Source: Pseudomonas mandelii
GTDB lineage: Bacteria > Pseudomonadota > Gammaproteobacteria > Pseudomonadales > Pseudomonadaceae
DNA: 64,000 nt
Assembly: GCF_900106065.1 (NCBI RefSeq)
Contig: NZ_LT629796.1
Coordinates: forward strand, 6,052,501 to 6,116,500
Direction of reading: 5' to 3'
Part shown: piece after piece, positions 47,062-56,140 of the stretch
Layout of the letters: each line of letters starts with the position of its first letter
Numbering within the stretch: the first letter of the stretch is position 1
Translations under genes and position numbers: made by a program
The notes under the pieces: generated by a model
Database searches by the model: none
The model's input: only the letters and a program-made list of their open reading frames with translations
What the model was told of the DNA's origin: nothing

Positions 47062-47703
47062 ATGCCCTATCTCGCCCGCACCCACCCTCGCCTGTCTGCC
47101 GCAGCCACCCTTGGCCTCGCGGCAGGCATTCTGGCTCCAGTCGATTCGATCATCAGCAAAATCCTCATTGGCTGGAATGTCGGGGTCTGGACGTACTTGA
47201 TCCTGATGCTCTGGCTCGCCGCCCGCGCCAAGGCGCCTGATGTAAGGCGTATTGCCGAGATCGAAGACGAAAACGCCGGGTTGGTGTTGTTTGTGGTGTG
47301 CATCGCGGCGATTGCCAGCCTCGCGACCATCACCTTCGAGCTGGCCGGCAGCAAAGACCTGGAAACCACCCGCAAGCTTCTGCATTACGGCTTCACCGCG
47401 CTGACGGTCATCGGCTCATGGCTGCTGATCGGGGTGATTTTCAGCGTGCATTACGCTCGCCTGTTCTACACCTGGGACGGCAAGGACCTGGCACTACGCT
47501 TCGCCGAAGGACTGGAAACCCCCAATTACTGGGACTTTCTGTACTTCTCTTTCACCATTGGCGTGGCGGTGCAGACTTCGGATGTGGGCGTGGCGACTCG
47601 GAGCATGCGCAAGATTGTGCTGGCGCAATCACTGATCGGTTTTTTGTTCAATACGGCGATTCTCGGTTTTTCGATCAACATCGCAGCCGGGTTATTTGGC
47701 TGA
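47062..47703 (+). CDS. DUF1345 family membrane protein
   Basis: This 213-residue protein has five hydrophobic segments. A loop [20 protein letters not shown] before the last helix looks like the pore or selectivity filter of the family, which is distantly channel-like. The function is not established. I use ATG 47062 ([13 protein letters not shown]); the frame upstream to 47002 runs into the inverted repeat. Confidence 0.82.
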   Translation: MPYLARTHPRLSAAATLGLAAGILAPVDSIISKILIGWNVGVWTYLILMLWLAARAKAPDVRRIAEIEDENAGLVLFVVCIAAIASLATITFELAGSKDLETTRKLLHYGFTALTVIGSWLLIGVIFSVHYARLFYTWDGKDLALRFAEGLETPNYWDFLYFSFTIGVAVQTSDVGVATRSMRKIVLAQSLIGFLFNTAILGFSINIAAGLFG

Positions 47704-47779
47704 GCGCTGCACAAACGTTCTAGTCATTGTTCCCGGCGTCGGCGTTAAATACGTTGGTAAACGGTTTCGCAGGTGCAAC

Positions 47780-48619
47780 ATGACCACCCACAACTGGATC
47801 GACCTGACCCAAGACGCCGACACCGGCATCGAAACCCTGCGCGCGCATTTCAAGGGCCACGCTTACGATCCGCACTGGCATGACAGCTACCTGGTGGGCG
47901 TGACCGAGCAAGGCGTTCAGCAATTCAATTGCCGGCGCGCCAAGCATCAGAGCACGCCGGGCAAAGTGTTCTTGCTCGAACCGGGAGACATCCACGACGG
48001 AGAGGCGCCGACGGAGGATGGGTTCACCTACCGCATGTTGTATCTCGACCCACAGTGGCTGGAACGTGAGTTGAGCGCGCTGTTCGAAGACGCGCCGCTT
48101 AATAGTCAATTGAGTTTCGCCACCACCCTGGCCAGTGATACAAGGCTGGCTCACGCCATCAGCCTCGCCTTTGAAGCCTTGCACGGGGCGGAATTGAGAA
48201 TCGTGCGCCAGAGCGCTCTTGACGGGTTACTGGAGCGCCTCACCACTCACTTGCACTGGCGCACCCGTTATGCGGAAGACCCGCGCATGCCCCGGGTGGC
48301 GCAGAAGGCCCGGGAGTACCTGCATGCCAACGCCCGTTACGACATCGGTCTCGATCAATTAGCTGCGGCAACTGGCGTAGATCGATTCCGTTTGACCCGC
48401 GCGTTCAAGGCCGCTTATGGCATCGCACCCCATGCTTACCTCGTGCAATTACGCTTGGCCACCGCGCGTCGCCTGCTGGCCCGCGGAGAACTACCGGCCA
48501 CAATCGCCATGGAATTGGGGTTTTCCGATCAAAGTCATCTGGGCCGCTGGTTTGTAAGAGCCTATGGCCTGACACCCGCGCTGTACCGCAAGCGCTGCTC
48601 AAATCTTCCAGACAGGTGA
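47780..48619 (+). CDS. AraC-family regulator (cupin sensor)
   Basis: This 279-residue protein has an N-terminal AraC-binding cupin (YDPHWHDSYLVGVTEQG; PGDIHDGEAP) and a C-terminal AraC HTH pair (YDIGLDQLAAATGVDRFRLT; IAMELGFSDQSHLGRWFVRA). This form is often found next to LysE-type exporters and controls them. The LysE gene follows 52 bases downstream in the same direction. ATG 47780 is chosen; upstream residues overlap the DUF1345 stop region. Confidence 0.9.
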   Translation: MTTHNWIDLTQDADTGIETLRAHFKGHAYDPHWHDSYLVGVTEQGVQQFNCRRAKHQSTPGKVFLLEPGDIHDGEAPTEDGFTYRMLYLDPQWLERELSALFEDAPLNSQLSFATTLASDTRLAHAISLAFEALHGAELRIVRQSALDGLLERLTTHLHWRTRYAEDPRMPRVAQKAREYLHANARYDIGLDQLAAATGVDRFRLTRAFKAAYGIAPHAYLVQLRLATARRLLARGELPATIAMELGFSDQSHLGRWFVRAYGLTPALYRKRCSNLPDR

Positions 48620-48671
48620 TACGCCGATTGTGAAGATCGTCATCATCGATCTTCACCGGAGTTTGCCCGCG

Positions 48672-49280
48672 ATGCTGCCCTCTTTCCCGACGTTCCTGCC
48701 TTTCCTGCTGTTTGCTTTCGTGGCGTCGATCACGCCCGGACCCACCAACATTCTGGTGCTGAGTAACAGCGCCCGATATGGACTTTCTGCCGCACTGCCG
48801 ATCATTCTCGGTGCCTGTGCCAGCGCCGCCACCCTTGTTTTGGTGGTGGGTACCGGAGCTGGTTCGTCGCTGAGCGCGTTGCCCGCCGTGCAAACCGCCA
48901 TGCAATGGATCGGAGTGATGTGGCTGAGTTACCTCGCGTGGCAGATTTTCAGCGCCCCGGCGCAATCCGTTGCCGCGCAGGAAACCAAGGCGCGACTTGG
49001 AGCGGTGGGCGCCGCCAGCTTGCAATTGATTAACCCGAAAACATGGATGATGGCCCTCGCCGTCGTCAGCGTCTTTGCCGGAACGGGTGAATATCGGCTG
49101 GTACAGGTGGTGTATCTGTCGCTGGCATTTTTCCTGATTTCCCTGCCTTGCCTCGGCGTATGGGCACTGCTCGGCGCAGGCTCCATGCGTTGGTTACGCT
49201 CGCCGCAGGCGATGCAACGTTTCAACCGTGGCATGGCGGTGTTGCTGCTGGTATCGGCCTGGCTGAGTGTCTGGTTGTGA
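48672..49280 (+). CDS. LysE/RhtB-family amino-acid exporter
   Basis: This 202-residue protein has five to six membrane helices. It opens with FAFVASITPGPTNILVLSNS, the LysE signature around residues 11-30. It exports amino acids or derivatives and is probably induced through the AraC regulator just upstream. ATG 48672 follows CCGGAG; GTG 48630 would add 14 residues not typical of the family. Confidence 0.88.
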   Translation: MLPSFPTFLPFLLFAFVASITPGPTNILVLSNSARYGLSAALPIILGACASAATLVLVVGTGAGSSLSALPAVQTAMQWIGVMWLSYLAWQIFSAPAQSVAAQETKARLGAVGAASLQLINPKTWMMALAVVSVFAGTGEYRLVQVVYLSLAFFLISLPCLGVWALLGAGSMRWLRSPQAMQRFNRGMAVLLLVSAWLSVWL

Positions 49281-49352
49281 CCTCCATCCGTCGGCGTTTA
49301 TAGGCTCATCGTTCATTCGCTACTTGACGGGGGATTCGTTTCTGGTGTCTTC

Positions 49353-49366
49353 TGAAACCGGTTTCA
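49353..49366. promoter_or_regulatory. PtxS operator upstream of ptxS
   Basis: TGAAACCGGTTTCA is the perfect 14-bp palindrome known as the PtxS site. It lies 46 bases before the ptxS start, so PtxS should repress itself until 2-ketogluconate binds. Confidence 0.88.
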
Positions 49367-49412
49367 GTGCTTGGCACTTAACCTGATAAATCCAATAAGA
49401 AGGTTTCAGACC

Positions 49413-50438
49413 GTGAACGATTTCTCCGCCGCCCAGCGCAGCCGCGTCACCATGCTTGACGTCGCCGAACACGCCGGCGTCTCCAAGGCCAGCGTCTCGC
49501 GCTTCATCGGCGATGATCGCGCTCTGCTCTCCGATGCCATTGCCTTGCGCATCGAGCAGGCAATTGCCCAACTCGGCTATCGCCCCAACCAGATGGCCCG
49601 CGGCCTGAAACGCGGCCGCACTCGCCTGATCGGCATGCTGGTGGCCGACATCCGTAACCCTTATTCGATTGCCGTGATGCACGGGGTGGAAACCGCCTGC
49701 CGTCAGCACGGCTACAGCCTGGTGGTGTGCAACACCGATCGCGATGACGAGCAGGAGCGCCAGCACCTCGCGTTGCTGCGCTCGTACAACATCGAAGGCT
49801 TGATCGTGAATACCCTGGGCCACCACCGCGATGAGTTGCGCGAGCTGCATCGGGAGATGCCGATGGTGCTGGTGGATCGCAAGGTTGAGCAGCTTGAAAG
49901 TGATCTGGTCGGTCTGGACAACCCGGCCGCAGTGGAAATGGCCATCGCCCACTTGCAGGAACGCGGCTATCGCGACGTGCTGATGGTGACCGAACCGTTT
50001 GACGGCACCAGCTCGCGGATTGAGCGGGTCAGCAGTTTCAAGGCGCAGATCGGGCAGCGTCCGACGCTGACCGGCGCGGTGGTCGAAACCGGTAGCGAGC
50101 TGACTGCGCAACTGAAAACCTTCCTGGAAACCCCCGGCCCTGGTCACAAAGCGTTGTTCTGTGCCAATGGCATTGCGGCGTTGGCCGCAACCCATGCCTT
50201 GCGCGAGTTGCAGTGCAATCTGTTCGAGGATGTCGGGTTGATTGCTTTGGATGATCTGGATTGGTATCCGCTGGTGGGCAGCGGGATTACGGCGCTGGCC
50301 CAGCCGACGGCGGAGATTGGCGCGAGCGCGTTTGAGTGTTTGCTCAAGCGGTTGCGTGGGGATGACGGACCGGTGCGGACGATGGATTTTTCGGCGCGGT
50401 TGATTGTGCGTGGGTCGACCCTTGGGAATCTTCAGTGA
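49413..50438 (+). CDS. ptxS: LacI-family repressor of 2-ketogluconate genes
   Basis: This 341-residue protein has an N-terminal LacI HTH (VTMLDVAEHAGVSKASVSRF, hinge NQMARGLKRGRTRLIG) and a sugar-binding core. GTG 49413 is chosen, after AAGAAGG; the upstream frame overlaps the operator. Identity as PtxS rests on the two TGAAACCGGTTTCA sites flanking the gene and the kguE-kguK-kguT order downstream. It senses 2-ketogluconate and releases both operators. Confidence 0.93.
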   Translation: MNDFSAAQRSRVTMLDVAEHAGVSKASVSRFIGDDRALLSDAIALRIEQAIAQLGYRPNQMARGLKRGRTRLIGMLVADIRNPYSIAVMHGVETACRQHGYSLVVCNTDRDDEQERQHLALLRSYNIEGLIVNTLGHHRDELRELHREMPMVLVDRKVEQLESDLVGLDNPAAVEMAIAHLQERGYRDVLMVTEPFDGTSSRIERVSSFKAQIGQRPTLTGAVVETGSELTAQLKTFLETPGPGHKALFCANGIAALAATHALRELQCNLFEDVGLIALDDLDWYPLVGSGITALAQPTAEIGASAFECLLKRLRGDDGPVRTMDFSARLIVRGSTLGNLQ

Positions 50439-50449
50439 ATGTGATGGCC

Positions 50450-50508
50450 CTATCGCGAGCAGGCTCGCTCCCACATTGGAATGCGTACACCTGCTCGCGA
50501 TGAGGCCC
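50450..50508. repeat. REP pair, short
   Basis: CGCGAGCAGGCTCGCTCCCA followed by a partial inverse copy (CTGCTCGCGATG), between ptxS and the kgu operator. Confidence 0.75.
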
Positions 50509-50550
50509 GAAAGAACCCCACATTACTTAAGCCATTTTTTTGAACAAAAA

Positions 50551-50564
50551 TGAAACCGGTTTCA
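50551..50564. promoter_or_regulatory. PtxS operator upstream of kguE
   Basis: A second perfect TGAAACCGGTTTCA, 13 bases before the kguE ATG. Binding here would block transcription of kguEKT. Confidence 0.88.
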
Positions 50565-50577
50565 GAGGTGCAAAACA

Positions 50578-51360
50578 ATGAATAAACCACCCGTTTCCAT
50601 CAGCCTGTCGAGCTACGGCGCCGATCTGGTCCGCCAACGCGGCCAAGGCAGTTTTATCGAGGTATTGGCGGCTGCCGGCGCCACGCGCATTGAATGGCGC
50701 GAAGAATTGCTGACCCATGAAAACCCGGTGCAACTGGCCGACGCCACTCGCTCACACGGCCTGGAAAGCATCTATTCCTCACCGATGGAACTGTGGCTGG
50801 CCGGCCAGTCGAAACCCAACCCTGAACTGCTTTCCACCCTCCAGCGCGCTGAAACGTTCGGCGCCAAATGGCTGAAAGTTTCCTTGGGCTACTTCACCGA
50901 CAACAACGATCTGCATACCTTGAGCCGGATCCTCGCGCGAAGCCCGGTGCAGCTGCTGGTGGAAAACGACCAGACCTTGCACGGCGGGCGTATCGAGCCG
51001 TTCCAACGCTTCTTCGGCGAAGTCGAGCAACACCGACTGCCGATCAAAATGACCTTCGACATCGGCAACTGGCAATGGCAGGACCAGTCCGCCGTCAATG
51101 CCGCTCGGCTGCTCGGTCGGCATGTCGGCTACGTGCATTGCAAAGCCGTTGCGCGCCGGGCTGACGGCAAACTGGTCGCCACCCCGCCAGCTGCCAGCGA
51201 TGTGCACCTGTGGGAACAACTGCTGCGACACATGGCCCAAGGCGTGATGCGCGCGGCGGAATATCCGCTGCAAGGCGATGACCTGGTGCAGTTGACCACC
51301 GACCACGTCGCCACCCTCGCCCGCCTCGGCCAATCCCGTCTGGAGAGTGCCCATGTCTGA
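50578..51360 (+). CDS. kguE: Sugar phosphate isomerase/epimerase-like protein KguE
   Basis: This 260-residue AP-endonuclease 2-type TIM barrel has acidic and His metal positions in [32 protein letters not shown] and [11 protein letters not shown]. It is the first gene of the 2-ketogluconate operon. Its exact reaction is not settled, but it is co-induced with the kinase. It overlaps kguK by 8 bases. Confidence 0.92.
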   Translation: MNKPPVSISLSSYGADLVRQRGQGSFIEVLAAAGATRIEWREELLTHENPVQLADATRSHGLESIYSSPMELWLAGQSKPNPELLSTLQRAETFGAKWLKVSLGYFTDNNDLHTLSRILARSPVQLLVENDQTLHGGRIEPFQRFFGEVEQHRLPIKMTFDIGNWQWQDQSAVNAARLLGRHVGYVHCKAVARRADGKLVATPPAASDVHLWEQLLRHMAQGVMRAAEYPLQGDDLVQLTTDHVATLARLGQSRLESAHV

Positions 51361-52390
51361 GTTCGATATCCTCTCGTTCGGCGAAACCATGGCGATGTTC
51401 GTCGCCGATCAGAACGGTGATCTGGCGGCCGTCAGCCAATTCCACAAGCGCATTGCCGGGGCGGACAGCAACGTCGCGATCGGCCTGTCGCGGCTGGGGT
51501 TCAACGTGGCGTGGCTGAGCCGGGTCGGTGCCGATTCGTTAGGACGGTTTGTCGTCGATACGCTGGAAAAGGAAGGCCTGGATTGCAGCCATGTCGCCAT
51601 CGACCCGGCACACCCGACCGGGTTTCAGCTCAAGTCTCGTACCGACAATGGCAGCGATCCGGCGGTCGAGTATTTCCGTCGCGGCTCGGCGGCGAGTCAT
51701 TTGTCGGTGCAATCGATTTCCCCGTCGCTGCTCAACGCGCGACATCTGCACGCTACCGGCATTCCTCCGGCGCTGTCTGCGTCGGCCCGGGAAATGTCTT
51801 TTGAACTGATGACCCGCATGCGCACTGCCGGGCGCAGCGTGTCCTTCGACCCGAACCTGCGCCCAAGTCTGTGGGCCAGCGAGCAACTGATGATCAGCGA
51901 GATCAACCGCCTCGCCGCCCTCGCCCACTGGGTATTGCCGGGGTTGAGTGAAGGACGTTTGCTGACCGGGTATGAAGATCCGGAGGACATTGCGGCGTTT
52001 TATCTCGATCAGGGTGCAGAAGCGGTGGCAATCAAACTCGGGGCTCATGGCGCGTATTACCGCACGCAGCAAGATCAGGGGTTTGTCGCGGGTGTGCCGG
52101 TGGCAACGGTGGTCGATACCGTCGGCGCCGGTGATGGCTTTGCCGTCGGCATGATCAGCGCCTTGCTCGAAAACCACAGCTTCGCCGATGCCGTGCAGCG
52201 GGCCAACTGGATTGGCAGCCGTGCGGTGCAGAGTCGCGGGGATATGGAGGGGTTGCCGACCCGACTTGAGATGTCCGTCGAATTTGAGACCGCTGTTCGC
52301 GGGCAAGCTTCGCGCCTACAGGACAGCGGCGCTCTTGTAGGAGCGAGGCTTGCCCGCGAAGAGCCCCGCACAGCCACTGAAGATTTCTGA
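51353..52390 (+). CDS. kguK: 2-ketogluconokinase with REP-encoded C-terminal tail
   Basis: This 345-residue PfkB-family kinase phosphorylates 2-ketogluconate. Motifs are the N-terminal [25 protein letters not shown], and the catalytic [20 protein letters not shown] with its Asp near residue 260. The normal family end is near [10 protein letters not shown] at about residue 303. Here the frame continues about 30 residues through an inverted REP pair at 52293-52364 before stopping. The tail ([20 protein letters not shown]) is translated REP sequence and is probably disordered. ATG 51353 is chosen because it overlaps kguE. Confidence 0.92.
   Translation: MSEFDILSFGETMAMFVADQNGDLAAVSQFHKRIAGADSNVAIGLSRLGFNVAWLSRVGADSLGRFVVDTLEKEGLDCSHVAIDPAHPTGFQLKSRTDNGSDPAVEYFRRGSAASHLSVQSISPSLLNARHLHATGIPPALSASAREMSFELMTRMRTAGRSVSFDPNLRPSLWASEQLMISEINRLAALAHWVLPGLSEGRLLTGYEDPEDIAAFYLDQGAEAVAIKLGAHGAYYRTQQDQGFVAGVPVATVVDTVGAGDGFAVGMISALLENHSFADAVQRANWIGSRAVQSRGDMEGLPTRLEMSVEFETAVRGQASRLQDSGALVGARLAREEPRTATEDF
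52293..52364. repeat. REP pair inside the 3' end of kguK
   Basis: CGCGGGCAAGCTTCGCGCCT and its inverse TGTAGGAGCGAGGCTTGCCC lie fully inside the kguK reading frame. Confidence 0.85.
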
Positions 52391-52435
52391 CCCGTTACCT
52401 GCTGCGACAAAAACAACAAGCTCAGGAGCACCACT

Positions 52436-53419
52436 ATGAAAACCGCCTCACTCGCCACCCGCCGTTGGTGGTACATCATGCCCATCGTCTTCATCACCTA
52501 CAGCCTGGCGTATCTGGACCGCGCCAATTACGGCTTCGCTGCCGCCTCCGGGATGGCCGCCGACCTGATGATCACGCCCGGCCTGTCTTCAATGCTCGGC
52601 GCGCTGTTTTTCCTCGGTTACTTTTTCTTCCAGATACCGGGCGCGATCTATGCGCAGAAGCACAGCGTGAAGAAGCTGATTTTCGTCAGCCTGATCCTCT
52701 GGGGCGGGCTCGCGACGTTGACCGGGGTCGTCTCCAACGCCTATTGGCTGATTGTGATCCGTTTCATGCTCGGTGTGGTCGAAGCCGCGGTGATGCCAGC
52801 GATGCTGGTGTACTTGTGCCACTGGTTCACCCGCGCCGAACGCTCCCGGGCCAATACTTTCCTGATCCTCGGCAACCCGGTGACCATGCTGTGGATGTCA
52901 GTGGTGTCAGGTTATCTGGTGCAGCATTACAGCTGGCGCTGGATGTTCATCATTGAAGGTTTGCCGGCGGTATTCTGGGCGTTTATCTGGTGGCGTCTGG
53001 CCGATGACCGTCCGGCCCAGGCCAAGTGGCTGACCGACCAGGAGAAGCACGACCTGGAAAGCGCTCTCGCCGCCGAACAGGTCGGCATCAAAGCAGTGAA
53101 GAACTACGCCGAAGCCTTCCGTTCGCCGAAAGTGATCATCCTTGCGCTGCAGTTTTTCTGCTGGAGCATTGGTGTCTACGGTTTCGTGTTGTGGCTGCCG
53201 TCGATTCTCAAGGCCGGCGCGCAGATGGACATGATCGAAGCCGGCTGGCTCTCGGCGCTGCCGTACCTGGCCGCAGTGATCGGCATGCTGCTGGTGTCCT
53301 GGGGCTCGGACAAACTGCAGAAGCGCAAACGCTTCGTCTGGCCGCCGCTGCTGATTGCTTCAAACAATTCTGGACCCAAGCTAACAGTTAGTCGTGATTT
53401 TATCCATACAATTCAATAG
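52436..53419 (+). pseudogene. kguT: 2-ketogluconate MFS transporter, truncated by island insertion
   Basis: The first 309 residues are a normal anion:cation symporter-family MFS protein (WWYIMPIVFITYSLAYLDRA at the start; AEAFRSPKVIILALQFF after the central loop). After the codons for LLIAS (53362) the sequence changes to an unrelated AT-rich tail of 18 residues and stops. The family length is about 430, so the last three or so helices are missing. AGGAG precedes the ATG. The expected next gene, kguD, is absent from the window. Uptake of 2-ketogluconate by this route is probably lost. Confidence 0.88.
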
Positions 53420-53759
53420 CTTAATTCTTCTAACTATTTTGCATTCATTTTGCGCAAGTTCACGTGATTAAGCGGTCGTCCACTCATGCGGCAAACTCGG
53501 GCATTTTTCCTCCCCAGTGCGTCTGCCAATGGCGAGGATGTCTTTCAATAGATACACAGTTCAGGTCGTAAGTGCTGGATGGATTCAAATCGTGGCTGCC
53601 GCGCATTTGCCGCTGCGCAGCAACTTGCTGAATAGCTGCTCTAGAACACCAAAGGCCCCACAATCGCACCTGATTATGGGGTATGCGCCCCTCCTCCGAA
53701 CTGTTCATGACACCTACGAAGGCCCGCGCTCAACGGGAAGTTGTGTGACGCGCTAACTG
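53363..53759. mobile_element. Left edge of the genomic island
   Basis: About 400 bases of foreign, AT-richer sequence directly abut the broken kguT. The only frame of note is on the minus strand, 53708 to 53484 (74 residues, MNSSEEGRIPHNQVRLWGLW onward). It matches no family I know and is probably a remnant. No REP element occurs here or anywhere to the right. Confidence 0.6.
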
Positions 53760-54170
53760 TAACGACCTGCATTTGAAAACGCGCCGACCTGCAATCAAGG
53801 CGTTTTCCGACCAGGATTAACTGCGACTGTCCGGCCCGGCCAGCATTAGCTGCAAATGACGGGGTTTATAGGTAGATGATCAAAGGCTGCATCAGCTCCT
53901 ATATGGGCACGCGTAGAATCCAGAAAAGTCGCACGTTGAGGCCCAAGCAACCACTGCCTACCCTGCTTCGAGCAAACGCGTGGGGCCTACAGCTTTGAGG
54001 CCCACTACGCTATGTGCGGGCTCGGTCTCGCCCAAAGGGTTCGGTCAACTGACCAAGGTAACCTTTGGGATAGTCCCTCTCACGCAAGCCGACATTGGCG
54101 TCGACCTGCTTTCCTGTACTGTCGTAGAACGTCCCAAATAGCCGATCCCACACCATCAGAAATTCGCCGA
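53760..54170 (+). repeat. 411-bp inverted repeat, left copy
   Basis: Reads the same as the reverse complement of 57960-58370 throughout, by eye. The outer 101 bases (53760-53860) hold a series of related short motifs (CGACCTGCATTTG, CGACCTGCAATCA, CGACCAGGATTAA, GCATTAGCTGCAAATGAC) like the transposase-binding repeats at a transposon end. The inner part contains the 3' end of the sterol-desaturase gene. Confidence 0.85.
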
Positions 54171-54877
54171 AGTTCACCAGGGCATCTTCGAAGTCGCGCT
54201 TGTGGTGCCAGCGATGAATCTTGGCGACCCCGAGCACATACCGCAACCCATCCCACCCGGTAGTCCAGGTTCGAGTGCTGAAAGGCCAGATGCGCGGTCA
54301 GGATACCGAACCAGGTGGCAACCACTGCCGAAGGCGCGCCGAATGCAAACAGCACCACCAATCCCGGTCCCGCCATGAGTGCGGCATGTAGGGGATGCCG
54401 GCGCTCACCGTTCATCCAGTACAAGCGCTCGGCACTGTGGTGAATCATATGAAAACGCCATAGCCAGGGTACGTGGTGGCTGATCCGGTGCATGGCGTAC
54501 AGGCTCAGATCGAGCACGGCGGCAACCAGCAGCAGCTGCAGCCACAGCGGGCTTTCAACTGGAAAGACACGAACGGAAGCTGGTACCGCATCGCCCAGCC
54601 TAGCCAAGTTTTCGGCGGTGAACTGGATGACGGAAAGATTCACTAGCATATGCACCAGGTCGGTCAGGGTGTCCTGGTGATCCTCCAGCCAGCCCTGGCG
54701 GAAAGGTTGGATGCGTTCCAGCGCCGCCACAGCCAAAAGACCGACTGCGGCAACCAAGGGTGTGCTGGGCCAATACGGCACACCGGCGTACAAGGCCCTG
54801 ACCATGAAGGCAGCGCTGCCACCAAACACGAGCGGGTAACTCAACCAGCGCAGGGCAAATTGAAGGGAAGTGGACAT
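54010..54877 (-). pseudogene. Sterol desaturase/fatty-acid hydroxylase family, frameshifted
   Basis: The 5' frame (from 54877) gives about 205 residues with four membrane stretches and the di-iron His boxes HRISHH and HMIHHS. At about 54245-54255 the frame shifts after NLDYRVGW. The correct continuation, RYVLGVAKIHRWHHKRDFED with the third His box HRWHH, is in the frame ending at 54010. Joined, the protein would be about 285 residues, complete for a fatty-acid hydroxylase. Its last 50 or so codons are duplicated in the right inverted repeat. Confidence 0.8.
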
Positions 54878-54945
54878 CGCTCAGCTCCTGTGTAGAGAGC
54901 CTTCATGGTATGTGGAGAGGACGTCGTTCGACTTGAACGAAAGAG

Positions 54946-55520
54946 CTATGACGCCTGGAGCCCTACCTCAGCTAGGGCAGAGGACGGATCGATGCCCAGC
55001 AGCATTCTGAATGTCCGGGAGAAATGCGCCGAATCGGAAAAGCCCGCCGCATGCGCGGCTTCGGTCAACCGGCCCCCTTGAGCCATATGTTGAAGGGCTT
55101 GGGTGAGGCGCAGCCATTTGACGTAACTGCGCAATGGCACACCTGTTTGCTCCACGAACCAATGGGAAAAGCGTGTCGGGGATAGATGCACCAACGCAGC
55201 CATTACCTCACGCCCCATTTGGCCTTCGCGCAGCGTTGCGGTGACTTTGGTCAGGCGCGGATCGCGGATTGGCGGATCGGGAAGCCGCAACAGCTGACGT
55301 ACCTGTGCCTGCAACTGGACAGCTGCATGCCCCGACGTACTCAACGCCTCGACTATCGCAACAACGTCGGCAGGGAGTATCTCCATCAGCCTCGCGGCTC
55401 CGCTCATCCGCAAGGCACGTACCTCATCGGACAGCACATCCAGGTAGATCGAGAGGACATGCCCTGCACACAGCCGGTGCTTCAAGCCTGCCGGAGTGAG
55501 GATGCCAGGCCCACCGAATC
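54946..55520 (-). pseudogene. AraC-family regulator, 5'-truncated
   Basis: The C-terminal AraC HTH pair is intact (MAALVHLSPTRFSHWFVEQT; AHAAGFSDSAHFSRTFRMLL). The frame runs up to 55519 with part of the cupin domain (ILTPAGLKHRLCAGHVLSIY), then meets a stop. The first 70-90 residues of a normal regulator are missing. The ORF could only start at TTG 55485. It follows the sterol-desaturase gene's orientation and was probably its regulator before rearrangement. Confidence 0.75.
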
Positions 55521-55609
55521 AAGGCGTTGTTCAGTAACACACTCGACCCGACTCGGGCCGTCGAATTACGCGACAAGATGCTGGCAGCGGGCTTGCCGGT
55601 CTGAGCCCT

Positions 55610-55679
55610 GTCATTTGCAGCTAATGCTGGCTGGCGACGATGGAATGCAGGTCGGGGCGTTCTCAAATACAGGTCGTTA
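55610..55679 (+). repeat. Third, shorter copy of the terminal repeat
   Basis: Matches 58270-58370 at both ends (GTCATTTGCAGCTAATGCTG on the left; CAGGTCGTTA on the right) with about 30 bases missing in the middle and several substitutions. With the preceding T it starts TGTCATTTGCAG, close to the TGTCATTTTCAG terminus of Tn402/Tn5053-type transposons. Confidence 0.65.
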
Positions 55680-55752
55680 CAGCTAGAGAGCCTATAATGA
55701 TGATCAGGCTCGCGAAAACCTAGCTTCGCCGAGCAAACACGAGGAGATGAAG

Positions 55753-56085
55753 ATGGTAGATGTCGCAAATACACGTCCGGAGGGCCAGGGACATGGGCTG
55801 CTTTGTCCTGCCTGCAGGGTCGATCTGGTCATGAGCGAGCGCCAGGGCATCGAGATCGACTATTGTCCGAAATGCCGTGGCGTTTGGCTGGATCGAGGCG
55901 AGCTCGACAAGATCATCGAGCGCAGCGCCGACGCTGGCCCCGCTCAAACCCAAACCTACGCACCGAAGCCCGCACCGCAACAGGGGCAGCCTAGTCCGTC
56001 CCAAGGCTACTACGATGACGGTCATGGTTCGGGGCACGGAGGACACCGTCGCAAGCGATCATTCCTGTCAGATCTCTTCGACTGA
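55753..56085 (+). CDS. TFIIB-type zinc-ribbon protein
   Basis: This 110-residue protein has a four-Cys ribbon (CPAC and CPKC, with WLDRGELDKIIE after it) at about residues 18-55, the zf-TFIIB family hallmark. A Gln/Pro/Gly-rich linker and a basic tail with HGSGHGGHRRKRSF follow. ATG 55753 is preferred over 55747 because GAGGAG at 55741-55746 is then six bases away. It leads a cassette with the CDF transporter, so a metal-related role is plausible. Confidence 0.85.
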   Translation: MVDVANTRPEGQGHGLLCPACRVDLVMSERQGIEIDYCPKCRGVWLDRGELDKIIERSADAGPAQTQTYAPKPAPQQGQPSPSQGYYDDGHGSGHGGHRRKRSFLSDLFD

Positions 56086-56140
56086 GATCTTTGCTTCGGG
56101 ACCGCTGCGGCGCCCTTCCACTGATTACTGAGGATCAAAC

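Noticed and set aside
53517..53756. 79-residue plus-strand frame at the island edge
   Set aside because: No ribosome binding site, no motif, and overlaps an equally weak minus-strand frame.
55521..55605. Plus-strand fragment ending NTLDPTRAVELRDKMLAAGLPV as a gene
   Set aside because: Only about 28 codons remain and I cannot assign it; it is probably the tail of a gene cut by the neighbouring transposon-like end.
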